Shown here in pieces: positions 1-8,825 of a DNA stretch of 64,000 nt. The stretch is from NCBI RefSeq assembly GCF_020171655.1, contig NZ_JAIVAC010000001.1:868001-932000 (forward strand), given 5' to 3'. Source of the stretch: Exiguobacterium aestuarii. GTDB lineage: Bacteria; Bacillota; Bacilli; Exiguobacteriales; Exiguobacteriaceae. The notes beneath the pieces are model-generated. The model did no database searches and was not told the DNA's origin. It saw nothing but the letters and a program-made list of their open reading frames with translations. The position numbers and the translations under genes are program-made. Positions within the stretch are counted from its first letter, which is position 1. Each line of letters starts with the position of its first letter.

Positions 1-548
1 ACTCCTTTAGATCTTGCCGTCTTAATGGAATTAGCAAGAACTTTATCATATTCGTCTCCACCTAAAGATAGATTAATAATTGTTGCACCGTTGGCCACTG
101 CTTTATCAACCGCTTTTGCAACTGTCCAAGAATCTGTATATTCAGAGTTTTTTCCATAAAAGACATTGTAAAAGTCATATCGAACAGAAGGTGCCATACC
201 AGCAATTCCGGATTTATTGTGTTTACTTGCCATTATCCCAGAAGTATGGGTTCCATGATAATCAGCACTATAAGGACCCTTCATCGAGTTAAGAATGCGA
301 GGAACACTTTTTAACTCAGAATGTGTATGGTCTACAGAGGAATCAATCAACGCAACCAAAATATCAGATGATCCCCTTGTAACATTCCACGCCTTATTCG
401 TTTCACTTTGATTAATATAATATTGATTTTTATACTTCGGTTCACTCACTTGATAACTATGTTTCTCTAACACGACAGGTTTTTCTGCATACGAATGCAG
501 AGGAGAGATAAATGCTGCTATCGTTAAACCCAATAAAAGTTTCTTCAT
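1..548 (-). CDS. Subtilisin-like secreted serine protease (S8), 3' part cut by window edge
   Basis: The reading frame runs leftward from an ATG at 548 and leaves the window open, so only about 182 N-terminal residues are visible. It begins with a Sec-type signal peptide (KK, a hydrophobic run, then an SYA site near residue 20). The S8 catalytic Asp lies in the segment ALIDSSVDH and the catalytic His in HGTHTSGIMAS, with the typical NGATIINLSLGG strand after it. The catalytic Ser lies outside the window. A GGAGTG ribosome binding site precedes the ATG. The product is most likely an extracellular protease; its full length and C-terminal domains are unknown. Confidence 0.85.
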   Translation of the reverse strand, partial: MKKLLLGLTIAAFISPLHSYAEKPVVLEKHSYQVSEPKYKNQYYINQSETNKAWNVTRGSSDILVALIDSSVDHTHSELKSVPRILNSMKGPYSADYHGTHTSGIMASKHNKSGIAGMAPSVRYDFYNVFYGKNSEYTDSWTVAKAVDKAVANGATIINLSLGGDEYDKVLANSIKTARSKG

Positions 549-629
549 TTGACACACTCCATTCGAACAAATGATTGATTACTTTATTATTGCAAAACAA
601 ATAGCAGATTTACCTATTTTTTAAATAGT

Positions 630-1037
630 TTACCAATAGCTTGGTTCATCAGGATGTAACATCTCATATTCGACAATTCGTCCGATGGTCAAATACGTAT
701 AATACCGCGCCAGTTCAACTCGACTTGGGTCGGGACGAAATCCTTCTAAATCTTCTCCGAGCGGAGAGCCGTCGATTGTCTCAAATTGCTGACAAAAAAA
801 AGACTCTGTTTCTGCATCCCAGACGATACGATCCCCGATATATCCACTTCCAAAGCGAATGTAGTCGATGATGGACGGGACGATGACTTCAGCTGGTAAC
901 CGTTCACTCATCCGTCCGACTAGTTCGTATCTGATTCGGTCTGCCTGATCCGCTTCTTCGAGGGAGACACATTTTAATACTTCTTTATTGATTTCAATCA
1001 AGACAACATAATCACCAGGTTCGATGGAGAGCTTCAT
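630..1037 (-). CDS. Hypothetical protein, 135 aa
   Basis: The frame starts at ATG 1037 behind a GGTGAG-like ribosome binding site and encodes an acidic, soluble protein without signal peptide or membrane segment. No family is recognised. It has a beta-rich N-terminus (PGDYVVLIEINKE) and a C-terminal stretch rich in Tyr and Glu ending PDEPSYW. It is separated from the protease gene by about 80 bases and diverges from the next gene. Codon use resembles the neighbours, so it is probably a real gene, but no function can be offered. Confidence 0.6.
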   Translation of the reverse strand: MKLSIEPGDYVVLIEINKEVLKCVSLEEADQADRIRYELVGRMSERLPAEVIVPSIIDYIRFGSGYIGDRIVWDAETESFFCQQFETIDGSPLGEDLEGFRPDPSRVELARYYTYLTIGRIVEYEMLHPDEPSYW

Positions 1038-1206
1038 TGTCTCACCTCACTTTTCATTCCTTCATCCGATTCTCTACACGTTACTATTCGTGATGGGATG
1101 TGGAAATCCTGTCCATTCCGTATGTTTTTCCAAATCTCAGTTGAATTCGCAACGATTGCATGGTTTTTGATATACTATTCGTATGAATCTAGAGAGGAAG
1201 TGCACC

Positions 1207-2100
1207 ATGGCCAAACGACCGTTGACCCCTCGTGAAAGTGAATTGATTGCGACCGCTTTATATGTCGTCGAGACGATTCCATACGCAGGATATATCGACC
1301 GTCTCGAATCACTCACGTTACGAGACATCGCTGATGACTATTTGAATGGTACACTACCTGCCGCTGACGCGATTGACGCGCTTGACCAATATATTTATGT
1401 TCGACGCCATCGTTTCAAAAATGTGACGCCCCACAACCTTTGGACGTTGGATGATCGCACCGAACAAGAAGCGCTGCGTCACATCTCGAAACGACCTGAG
1501 TTGAAAAAAGGACAGACGCTGAATAAGCGGAACCAGCCGTTTCAAGTCGGACAAGACATTGAGTTTAAAGTGGACAAACATGTCGACCGGGGGCAGTTCC
1601 GTATTTATATCGGAAAACAACAAGGGTATACATGTAAAGCACAGTCTAAAGAACGGGACAAAATGAAATCGGTCACGGGATGGGTCACTCATATCGATCC
1701 AAAAGACCGCTTAGTGTTTGTCAACGTCACGGATTTCGGACGTTTGCCGATGGAACAGTCGATGAAGCAAGAACTCGAATCGATGAGTGCCTCATTACTC
1801 GGATGGTTCGCGACGGCGACCCTTCCTTCCGAAGAAGAAGCTCTACTTGCAAAACAAATGATTGCCACCCTTCAACGTCGCGATCAACCGTTTTGGTTTA
1901 CGTTGACAACCGCCCTTAATCATCCGAGACCAGAACACGTCAAACGTTGGGGAACAGTTGTGAATCTGCTCTTAAAAGCATCAACGGGCGATCAAAAAGC
2001 GATTCAGACATTAGAGACACAAGAAGATAAGTATTTCAAAGATGCATTCATCCGTGCGCTTCGCGCCTTGCACGAGGAAATGACGAAACAATTGAACTGA
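1207..2100 (+). CDS. Hypothetical protein, 297 aa
   Basis: The ATG at 1207 has an AGAGGAAG ribosome binding site at the right distance; an in-frame ATG at 1183 overlaps that site and is a poorer start. The protein is soluble. An N-terminal part (about residues 1-95) is helical. A central part (about 105-190) looks like a beta barrel or SH3-like fold, with VGQDIEFKVD and GWVTHIDPKDRLVFVNV. The C-terminal part (about 190-297) is helical. No known family is recognised with confidence. A TATACT -10-like box lies at 1171-1176. A hairpin follows the stop. Confidence 0.65.
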   Translation: MAKRPLTPRESELIATALYVVETIPYAGYIDRLESLTLRDIADDYLNGTLPAADAIDALDQYIYVRRHRFKNVTPHNLWTLDDRTEQEALRHISKRPELKKGQTLNKRNQPFQVGQDIEFKVDKHVDRGQFRIYIGKQQGYTCKAQSKERDKMKSVTGWVTHIDPKDRLVFVNVTDFGRLPMEQSMKQELESMSASLLGWFATATLPSEEEALLAKQMIATLQRRDQPFWFTLTTALNHPRPEHVKRWGTVVNLLLKASTGDQKAIQTLETQEDKYFKDAFIRALRALHEEMTKQLN

Positions 2101-2107
2101 TTCGACT

Positions 2108-2138
2108 CGAGGTGACGCCGTATGGGTCACCTCGTTTC
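2108..2138 (+). terminator. Hairpin after the 297-aa gene
   Basis: A 9-bp perfect stem (CGAGGTGAC with GTCACCTCG, loop of 9) sits directly behind the stop at 2100 and ends in only three T residues, so it is a weak candidate terminator. It separates the hypothetical gene from hssR. Confidence 0.5.
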
Positions 2139-2171
2139 GCGTGTATAGTTTTAAAGAAAGGAACGATTGAC

Positions 2172-2837
2172 ATGCGTTTACTCATCGTGGAAGATGACCC
2201 TTCTATTTTACGTCTTGTGAAAGAGACGTTCGAAGATGCAGGTCACGATGTTTTCATTGCAACAGACGGGAAGTCAGGCGAGCAGCTATATAGGACTCAG
2301 TCGATTGATGCAGCGATTATCGACATAATGCTACCAAGTATAGATGGTCGGGAATTGTGTCGCCGCCTGAAAACGGAACTTGATATTCCTGTCATTTTAT
2401 TGACGGCACTCGGCGAATGGGAAGATAAACGTCAAGGGTTTGAGCACGGGGCAGATGACTATATGACAAAACCTTTCATCCCGGAGGAACTACTATTCCG
2501 ATTACAAGCCGTTTCAAGGCGATATAACCGCTCATCTGCTTCGCGTATTCAAGCAGGACCGCTACAGTTGGATTTAACCGAATATGAAGTGAAACTCGAC
2601 GATCAATTGTTCTACCTTCCCAAAAAAGAGTTTGAACTATTGTTTCAGCTCGCTTCATTCCCAGGCAGGGTATATCGTCGCGAAGAGTTGATTGAGCTCG
2701 TATGGGGATTTGATTTCGAAGGAGATGAACGAACCGTCGATGTGCACATCAAACGACTTCGTCACAGGTTCGACCACCCTGCCCTTTCAATTCGGACAGT
2801 GCGCGGTGTCGGATATTCACTAGAGGTATTGAAATGA
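2172..2837 (+). CDS. hssR: Haem-responsive OmpR-family response regulator HssR
   Basis: This is a two-domain response regulator of 221 aa. The receiver domain (about 1-115) has the acidic pair EDD at 7-9, the phospho-acceptor Asp51 in IIDIMLPS and the TKPF lysine near 101. The winged-helix OmpR-type domain (about 125-221) carries WGFDFEGDERTVDVHIKRLR, very close to known HssR proteins. The ATG at 2172 follows an AAAGAAAGGA ribosome binding site; an upstream in-frame ATG at 2112 lacks one. It overlaps hssS by 4 bases (ATGA). Known HssR binds a GTTCATATT direct repeat, and exactly that repeat occurs upstream of hrtB here. Confidence 0.88.
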   Translation: MRLLIVEDDPSILRLVKETFEDAGHDVFIATDGKSGEQLYRTQSIDAAIIDIMLPSIDGRELCRRLKTELDIPVILLTALGEWEDKRQGFEHGADDYMTKPFIPEELLFRLQAVSRRYNRSSASRIQAGPLQLDLTEYEVKLDDQLFYLPKKEFELLFQLASFPGRVYRREELIELVWGFDFEGDERTVDVHIKRLRHRFDHPALSIRTVRGVGYSLEVLK

Positions 2838-4180
2838 AGACATTATATACTCGAATCATTCTCACCATGTTTTTTATTCTGCTCATTTCTGGAGCCATTT
2901 CGTTATTGATTAGTAATGTCGCTTACTATACGTGGTGGCAACCTTCCTATAGTGAGAAGACCGAGGCAATCGCAAAACAGGCGTCGACCTATTTCTCAGA
3001 ACATACCGATGCAGACGAAGACGCATTTTATTCTTTTTTGGCTGCGACAGGTTACCAATTGGTAGTGATTGATTCGACAAATACACGATTGCGCTATGGT
3101 GGTTCGTTTAGAGATGAATCGATTCCTGACGATGTGATTTCATCTGTTCGTGAAGGCACACCTTATCAAGGAATGCGTGATTTCCCATTTCACCTGTTCC
3201 TTTTAGGGCTGTTTGATAATGAATTGACGAATACGTACGGATGGACACTCGACAATGGGGATGTCGTCTTCATTCGACCTGACCTGAGTGCCCAAATCCG
3301 AGAGCTTCACCTTTTCGTCGGCATGTTCTTCGCACTCGTTACCATTCTCGCGTTCAGCTTGATTGCGATGTCGACTCGTTCGCTCGTTCGACCGTTAAAA
3401 ACGCTCACAGCCGCGACGACTGACGTGGCCATGAGACTAGAGCCGAAACATCTGCCTATTGAACGAAAAGATGAAATCGGAACGTTAGCGAGACAGTTCC
3501 AAGAGATGACGAATGTGATCAAGCAGACCGAAGCACGGCAACGTCGATTCGTCTCGAATGTCTCTCATGAGTTTCAGTCACCTTTGACGTCACTCGTCGG
3601 CTATGCGGAAAAGTTGGCTGATGATACCGACGGTGTATCGAAAGAATATGCACGCGTCATCGAACAAGAAACGAGACGTTTATCTCAATTGACCAAACAA
3701 CTCTTACTGTTATCTCGTTTAGATGAACATCCTCCGACTCTTGCGTCGGATGTGAACGTGTTACAGTCTATCTCAGAGGTCATACAGATGAACGCCTTTT
3801 TGCTCGACCAAAAAGGGATTGCCGTCATGACCGACATTCCGTCTGATGTTAAATTGAAGAGTGACCCCGTCCTCCTCGCACAAGTGTGGAACAATGTATT
3901 AGTCAATGCCATTCATGCTTCAAACGATGGTGGAACGATCCGAATCAGATGCACCGTCAATCCTAGGGTATGCGTCTCCTTTATCGATGAAGGAATCGGA
4001 ATGGATGAGGAGACGAAACGTCATGTATTTGACCGATTTTTCAGAGGCGATGCCGCACGAACGACTCAGGGAACCGGGTTAGGCCTCGCCATCACATCAG
4101 ACATCATCGCCTTGCACGGTGGACAGATCACCCTCGAATCGACTAAAGGGATCGGGACGACGTTCCATCTTCATTTTTGA
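2834..4180 (+). CDS. hssS: Haem sensor histidine kinase HssS
   Basis: A membrane sensor kinase of 448 aa, close to the usual HssS length. Transmembrane helices at about 8-30 and 160-180 flank an extracellular sensor domain of about 130 residues. A HAMP domain (about 180-235) and a HisKA domain with the phosphorylated His245 in NVSHEFQSPL follow. The HATPase domain has the N box (VNAIHAS), DEGIGMDE and GTGLGLAI. Its start codon overlaps the hssR stop (ATGA), so the pair is translationally coupled. The family senses haem-linked membrane stress and phosphorylates HssR. Assignment to HssS rests on the partner regulator, the operator and the hrtBA genes next door. Confidence 0.85.
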   Translation: MKTLYTRIILTMFFILLISGAISLLISNVAYYTWWQPSYSEKTEAIAKQASTYFSEHTDADEDAFYSFLAATGYQLVVIDSTNTRLRYGGSFRDESIPDDVISSVREGTPYQGMRDFPFHLFLLGLFDNELTNTYGWTLDNGDVVFIRPDLSAQIRELHLFVGMFFALVTILAFSLIAMSTRSLVRPLKTLTAATTDVAMRLEPKHLPIERKDEIGTLARQFQEMTNVIKQTEARQRRFVSNVSHEFQSPLTSLVGYAEKLADDTDGVSKEYARVIEQETRRLSQLTKQLLLLSRLDEHPPTLASDVNVLQSISEVIQMNAFLLDQKGIAVMTDIPSDVKLKSDPVLLAQVWNNVLVNAIHASNDGGTIRIRCTVNPRVCVSFIDEGIGMDEETKRHVFDRFFRGDAARTTQGTGLGLAITSDIIALHGGQITLESTKGIGTTFHLHF

Positions 4181-4184
4181 CGCT

Positions 4185-4204
4185 GTTCATATTCCGTTCA
4201 TATT
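4185..4204 (+). promoter_or_regulatory. HssR operator: direct repeat GTTCATATT-N2-GTTCATATT
   Basis: Two perfect copies of GTTCATATT (4185-4193 and 4196-4204) are separated by CC. This matches the HssR-binding repeat described for hrtAB promoters in Staphylococcus aureus and Bacillus anthracis. It lies 43 bases before the hrtB start and just after the hssS stop. The TTGAAC overlapping its downstream end could serve as a -35; the matching -10 is weak, as expected for an activator-dependent promoter. Confidence 0.85.
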
Positions 4205-4247
4205 GAACGATTACACTTCCTTCATAGAACTTGAAGGAGGTTTTTTT

Positions 4248-5261
4248 ATGCAATTAGGATGGAAAGAAATGTGGCGACAAAAACGAAAGTTTTCGATGCT
4301 GTTCGTGATCACGCTCATGATCGTCATGTTAACGACCTTGATCACGGGGCTTGCAGACGGACTAGCATATGACAACGGTTCTGCCCTACACGAATTGAAC
4401 GTTTCAACGTATAGACTCGACAAAGATTCAGATGGCCAGTTGACGCGCTCCTTTTTGGACGTCCCAACTGATGCTTCAACTGAAACGATGAGTGTCCGCC
4501 CGCTCACGGTCACAATTGATGGAAAGAAAGAGGAGGTGACGCTCTTCGCCCTTCCTAGCGGGAGCAAGATTGGGCCAGTAGAAGGTCTACAAAAAGGTGA
4601 AGTGGTCTTCGATTCTAGCCTTTCAGAGAACGTGAAGATTGGTGATACCTTGACCGACTTCGTGTCAGCGTATGACTTTACAATCGCTGGTGAGGCCCTC
4701 GGAAGATACAGCCATGGCCCCGTCCTCTATACGACAAATGAAACGTGGTTCGACTATTTACGATATTCCGAACAACGTCCATATGTATCTGCCGTGATTG
4801 GAGCACATGATTCGGCATCCGATACACTCACGATGAGTCAACAGGAAATCATCGAATCTGTTCCCGGTTATAGCGCCGAGCAGAGCACATTTACGATGAT
4901 GCGGGCATTCTTACTGGTCATCGGAACCTTTATTTTGACCGCATTCTTTTATCTGTTCACCTTACAAAAGCTACCGGAACTCGGTATTTTGAAAGCAATC
5001 GGTCTTTCCCCACGAATCATCGGACAGGCATTGCTCTTCCAAGTCATCGTCATCGTATCATCCGCTGTCGCGGCGTCCATCGCGATTATGTATATCGCTG
5101 ATGCCGTGATTCCATCGTCGATGCCATTTATCGTCGATATCGGTCACGTTTCTCTATTTGGTTCCATGTTCATCATCTTATCGATTCTTGGTGCATTCCT
5201 TCCGCTCTGGAAGCTTCGCCAAATCGACGCGATTGAAATTATAGGAGGGAAAGCATCATGA
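4248..5261 (+). CDS. hrtB: Haem efflux ABC transporter permease HrtB
   Basis: A FtsX/MacB-type permease of 337 aa. It has one N-terminal membrane helix (about 15-38), a large extracellular domain (about 40-210) and three C-terminal helices (from about 215), with the cytoplasmic coupling segment LPELGILKAIGLS. ATG 4248 follows a perfect AAGGAGG; upstream in-frame starts lie inside hssS and the operator. It overlaps hrtA by 4 bases. With HrtA it would export or relieve toxic haem at the membrane. The order here is hrtB-hrtA, co-directional with hssRS; in S. aureus, as I recall it, the pair is hrtA-hrtB and divergent. Confidence 0.85.
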   Translation: MQLGWKEMWRQKRKFSMLFVITLMIVMLTTLITGLADGLAYDNGSALHELNVSTYRLDKDSDGQLTRSFLDVPTDASTETMSVRPLTVTIDGKKEEVTLFALPSGSKIGPVEGLQKGEVVFDSSLSENVKIGDTLTDFVSAYDFTIAGEALGRYSHGPVLYTTNETWFDYLRYSEQRPYVSAVIGAHDSASDTLTMSQQEIIESVPGYSAEQSTFTMMRAFLLVIGTFILTAFFYLFTLQKLPELGILKAIGLSPRIIGQALLFQVIVIVSSAVAASIAIMYIADAVIPSSMPFIVDIGHVSLFGSMFIILSILGAFLPLWKLRQIDAIEIIGGKAS

Positions 5262-5896
5262 GACTAGAGCATGTATCGCATCAATTCGATGGTCAGCTCG
5301 TTCTGAACGATATCAATTTACACGTATCACCCGGAGAATGCATCGCTATCGTCGGTCCAAGTGGGAGCGGGAAGAGTACGTTGTTATATATTCTCGGTCT
5401 ACTCCGAAAACCAGATCAAGGAACATTCTCCATGAATGAACAAGATGTGTTTGATTTGGACGAGGAAAAACGACGGCTTCTCCGACTACATGAAGTCGGG
5501 TTTGTATTTCAACAAGCACATCTGATCCCTTATCTGACAGTGCTCGAACAGCTCGATCTCATTCAAGAAAATAAGGATGCCGACGCAAAACAACTGCTAG
5601 TGAAGCTTGGATTAGAACATCGATTACATCATCTCCCGACGACACTCTCTGGAGGAGAAAAACAACGCGTCGCCGTCGCTAGAGCCTTGATTAATTCGCC
5701 ACAACTCATTTTGGCGGATGAACCGACGGCGAGTCTAGATTACGAGAACGGACGGCGTGTGATGGAGTTGCTGTCACAACAAGCACATCGTGAAGGACGA
5801 AGCGTCGTCGTCATCACGCACGATGAACGCATGCTCGATGTATGTGATCGTGTACTGCGTGTCATCGATGGCACATTGACTGAGGTCAATAGCTAA
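5258..5896 (+). CDS. hrtA: Haem efflux ABC transporter ATP-binding protein HrtA
   Basis: An ABC ATPase of 212 aa of the LolD/MacB class. Walker A GPSGSGKST is at 33-41, the Q loop near VFQQAH, the signature LSGGEKQR at about 130-137, Walker B LILADEPT at about 150-157 and the H loop in VITHDE. The start overlaps the hrtB stop by 4 bases (ATGA), so subunits are coupled. The 3' end overlaps the convergent gene by 11 bases. Control by the HssR repeat upstream of hrtB is inferred. Confidence 0.88.
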   Translation: MRLEHVSHQFDGQLVLNDINLHVSPGECIAIVGPSGSGKSTLLYILGLLRKPDQGTFSMNEQDVFDLDEEKRRLLRLHEVGFVFQQAHLIPYLTVLEQLDLIQENKDADAKQLLVKLGLEHRLHHLPTTLSGGEKQRVAVARALINSPQLILADEPTASLDYENGRRVMELLSQQAHREGRSVVVITHDERMLDVCDRVLRVIDGTLTEVNS

Positions 5897-6299
5897 ACAT
5901 CGGTTCACGTTGACAGATTTGTTGAAGCTGATGCGTGAGCCAGCCACCGAAACGTACGGTGACCCCGATCTCTCCCTGTTGCGAGATGTCGGCACCTTCA
6001 ATGACCATGAACCGCTCCGCAATATGATTTGATTCGAGTCGTATACCCGAGAGACAGGCAAACGCACGGACGACCTCTTCTGGTCGGCATCCCGTCGATT
6101 TTGCGATTTCCTGAACCTCGGTGTGCAGGCTCGTTTTATTGTGTAGAAAATAACGATCGAGCAACAAATCAAACACGAGACCAACGATTCGCTCGTCACC
6201 GTCACATGTCCATCTAAAGGTCACATCTCTTTCGAATGCCCCATTTGGATTACTCAACACACATTGAATCATTCGATAGCTATCCGCTCGTTCCATCAC
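5886..6299 (-). CDS. Hypothetical protein, 137 aa
   Basis: The frame is open from 6452, but the best start is GTG 6299, or the adjacent ATG 6296, behind AAAGGGG. The product is soluble, with an N-terminal half that may form a small alpha/beta domain (VTFRWTCDGDER) and a helix rich in acidic residues (RPEEVVRAFACLSG). No family is recognised. It converges on hrtA and overlaps its 3' end by 11 bases. The region upstream holds a palindrome at about 6394-6416. Confidence 0.5.
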   Translation of the reverse strand: MMERADSYRMIQCVLSNPNGAFERDVTFRWTCDGDERIVGLVFDLLLDRYFLHNKTSLHTEVQEIAKSTGCRPEEVVRAFACLSGIRLESNHIAERFMVIEGADISQQGEIGVTVRFGGWLTHQLQQICQREPMFSY

Positions 6300-6475
6300 T
6301 GTTCTGATCCCCTTTATAGATTGTTTATCGATCATAGCGTGTATCATTATGTGATGCGAGAAGAGGATTGACATATAAACTTTGAGGTTATGGGACGTAA
6401 GAACCCAACTTACGTCAGAAAACAGCACGATTTCTCTTCGTTTCGGGTACAATTACGTTGAAAGGAGTCGATCAT

Positions 6476-7399
6476 ATGCAACGAAAATGGCAAATCGGAT
6501 TAGCTTCACTTTTCACTGGTTATTACGCAATCAGCTACTATGCTTTCAAACGGATGACTCGAGGGAAACGGAAAACACCGGAGATGTTACTTGCTCCATA
6601 CACGGAAGAGGACCGTGCCTTCTATCATGATGTCCCATTTGAACACGTCTCCATACAGTCGAGGGACGATTATCGACTCTATGGTCGAATTTATCGGAAT
6701 GACGCCTCGACGAAATGGATTGTGTTTGTACATGGCTATACCGCTTCACATAGTTTTATGGCGCCTCATCTCGCCATGTTCCATCGTCTCGGATATAACT
6801 TGCTTGCTGTCGACTTAAGGTCACATGGGGAATCCGAAGGCGTTTATGCTTCTTACGGATATCATGAAAAAATCGATATGATCGATTGGGTCGAATGGTT
6901 GAAAACGAATGAAACAGTCGAACAAATCGGTCTTCACGGAGTCTCGATGGGTGCAGCGACGGTCCTTCAAACGACTCCGCTCACAGACGTCGATTTTGTC
7001 ATCGCAGAATGTCCGTTTGACGATATGGGGCATTTGATGCGATACCAATTGAAAGAATTGCATCGGATACCGGCAGAGCTCTTCCTTCCCGGAATCAATT
7101 ATTTCTTATGGTCTCGTGCCGGGTTCACCATGAAGCAAGTACAACCGAAAAAGGCCGTCACTGAAACGACGACCCCAATCTTATTCGTACACGGCTCAAA
7201 AGATGATTTCGTCCCGACGTGGATGTCAGTCGAGATGAACGCGTTGAACCGCCAAAACGATTTGCTCTTGATTGACGGAGCAGAACATACAGATTGTATG
7301 ATCAAGGACGCCCCTGCATATGAAGATGCGGTCAATGGTTTTTTGCATCGACATGGATTGGTCCAGCAATCAAGTCAAGTAGTACATGCAAGACCATGA
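6476..7399 (+). CDS. Membrane-anchored alpha/beta hydrolase, 307 aa
   Basis: ATG 6476 has an AAAGGAG ribosome binding site; an upstream in-frame start at 6458 lacks one. A short N-terminal hydrophobic segment (about 6-22) may anchor it. The hydrolase core shows the oxyanion strand FVHGYTASH, the nucleophile elbow GVSMGA (Ser), the acid in HGSKDDFVP and the catalytic His in GAEHTDC. The family resembles YqkD-like and BEM46-like serine hydrolases; the substrate is unknown. Its 3' end overlaps the convergent CPBP gene by 68 bases, an unusually long overlap. A TACAAT -10 box lies at 6448-6453. Confidence 0.8.
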   Translation: MQRKWQIGLASLFTGYYAISYYAFKRMTRGKRKTPEMLLAPYTEEDRAFYHDVPFEHVSIQSRDDYRLYGRIYRNDASTKWIVFVHGYTASHSFMAPHLAMFHRLGYNLLAVDLRSHGESEGVYASYGYHEKIDMIDWVEWLKTNETVEQIGLHGVSMGAATVLQTTPLTDVDFVIAECPFDDMGHLMRYQLKELHRIPAELFLPGINYFLWSRAGFTMKQVQPKKAVTETTTPILFVHGSKDDFVPTWMSVEMNALNRQNDLLLIDGAEHTDCMIKDAPAYEDAVNGFLHRHGLVQQSSQVVHARP

Positions 7400-8027
7400 C
7401 CGGCCATAAGACACCCATACCTAAATATAGGAGACCGAGACCAAAACCGACAATGCCCGTCGTCAATACTCCTTTGACGCCTTGATAGGCATGTGCGATG
7501 CCGAAGAGTGCCCCACCAATTAGCGCAAGAGTGACGTTCGACCCATCGATATATAGTGTAATCGTATAAAGCAGAACGCCTCTAAAGATGAACTCTTCGG
7601 TCACACCTGCTGTGACCGAGACGGCACTCCATTCCTGTTCCTCTTTCTTCGTTCTAGGCAGGAGGAGCTTTTCTAAATCAAGCTCATAGTACGGGCGTAG
7701 GACACGTCGTAATCGGGATGAGGTCTTGACTAACAGATAAAAAACGAGTGTCACTGTGACGAGAATACATGATAGGAAAAAGACTTGCCACGCCTGTTCG
7801 TTGCCTGGTTCTGGCGAAAATGTCAAACCTACTTCCGATGGCGGTACTTGAAATAAAAAAATGAGAGCTACAATCAACAAGGTCAGTCCCCATGCTGATT
7901 TAACGGTTTGGTCGTATACCCACGTCCGTCCTTTCGTCTCAATCAATGGACGAATCAGTTTTGCGTTAAAGATTTGGACGATCAACATGTATCCAATAAT
8001 TGCCGTGAAAATCAATCGTTCGAGCAT
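7332..8027 (-). CDS. CPBP-family intramembrane metalloprotease, 231 aa
   Basis: A polytopic membrane protein with about six helices. The CPBP (ABI/CAAX-type) motifs are present in order: EEFIFRG (glutamates and arginine), FGIAHAYQG (histidine) and a final VLHVLLD histidine. These residues form the metalloprotease active site in the family. The start ATG 8027 has GGAGTGGAT eight bases upstream. The substrate cannot be predicted. The C-terminal 23 codons are read from DNA that also encodes the end of the opposing hydrolase. Confidence 0.8.
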   Translation of the reverse strand: MLERLIFTAIIGYMLIVQIFNAKLIRPLIETKGRTWVYDQTVKSAWGLTLLIVALIFLFQVPPSEVGLTFSPEPGNEQAWQVFFLSCILVTVTLVFYLLVKTSSRLRRVLRPYYELDLEKLLLPRTKKEEQEWSAVSVTAGVTEEFIFRGVLLYTITLYIDGSNVTLALIGGALFGIAHAYQGVKGVLTTGIVGFGLGLLYLGMGVLWPVMVLHVLLDLIAGPIHVDAKNH

Positions 8028-8104
8028 CCATATCCACTCCTGTCCTTCCTCTTAGCTATATGCTACACTATTCGGGTATTGTCTAAAAGCTAGGAGGCGG
8101 TATC

Positions 8105-8797
8105 TTGAAACGTATGATGCTGCGACTGACCGGTTTCATCATTGTACTCGTGCTTTTGCTCGGGGCAATTGGCTGGTTCGGTCAACATGATAAAGTAAAC
8201 AATGGATTGTATCGAACCTATTATGGCGAGCACGGTGTACCGAACGCTAATCTCACTGTGTATCAGGACGCCGCGGAGGCATACGATGTGGACTGGCGTC
8301 TGCTTGCTGCTGTACATCGCGTCGAGACGATCTTCTCACACAGTTCTTCGATGCGCTCCTCTGTTGGGGCAATCGGACCATTTCAATTTATGCCTCGCAC
8401 TTGGCTAGGTTGGGAATATGATACGGATGATCAAAAAGGCGATGTTCCAGAAGACGAAGTCGATCTGACGGATCTGGCTTTAATCGAACAATACGGGGGT
8501 CTCGGTCGTGACGGGAATGGCGATGGCAAGGCAGACCCGCATAGTCTTGTTGATTCTGCCCACACGGCGGCGTATTATTTAAGTGAACACGGCGGGAAAA
8601 AGACAGATTCAGTCACATCGATACGGAACGCCATCTTCGAGTACAATCGAAGTGAGCAGTATGTCACTGATGTCATGACATACTATGAGAATTATGAATC
8701 AAGTGTGACGGTCATCCCGGATGAGCGGGACACGTTCAGTCAACATGTCGCTTATTATACGATTCGATACGTCGAGTGGTTTAAGACACTCGGCTGA
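8105..8797 (+). CDS. Lytic transglycosylase (SLT/MltB-like), 230 aa
   Basis: The start is TTG 8105 with GGAGGCGG in front. An N-terminal membrane anchor or signal segment (about 6-26) places the enzyme outside the membrane. The SLT-type domain has the catalytic Glu in the segment HRVETIF and the downstream GAIGPFQFMPRTW motif that lines the glycan site. An inserted acidic loop GRDGNGDGKADP looks like an EF-hand-type calcium site, seen in MltB-like enzymes. The enzyme would cut peptidoglycan glycan strands, forming 1,6-anhydroMurNAc ends. It is a single gene. Confidence 0.8.
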   Translation: MKRMMLRLTGFIIVLVLLLGAIGWFGQHDKVNNGLYRTYYGEHGVPNANLTVYQDAAEAYDVDWRLLAAVHRVETIFSHSSSMRSSVGAIGPFQFMPRTWLGWEYDTDDQKGDVPEDEVDLTDLALIEQYGGLGRDGNGDGKADPHSLVDSAHTAAYYLSEHGGKKTDSVTSIRNAIFEYNRSEQYVTDVMTYYENYESSVTVIPDERDTFSQHVAYYTIRYVEWFKTLG

Positions 8798-8825
8798 TGT
8801 TTACATGAAAAAGTGAGGAATGGAA

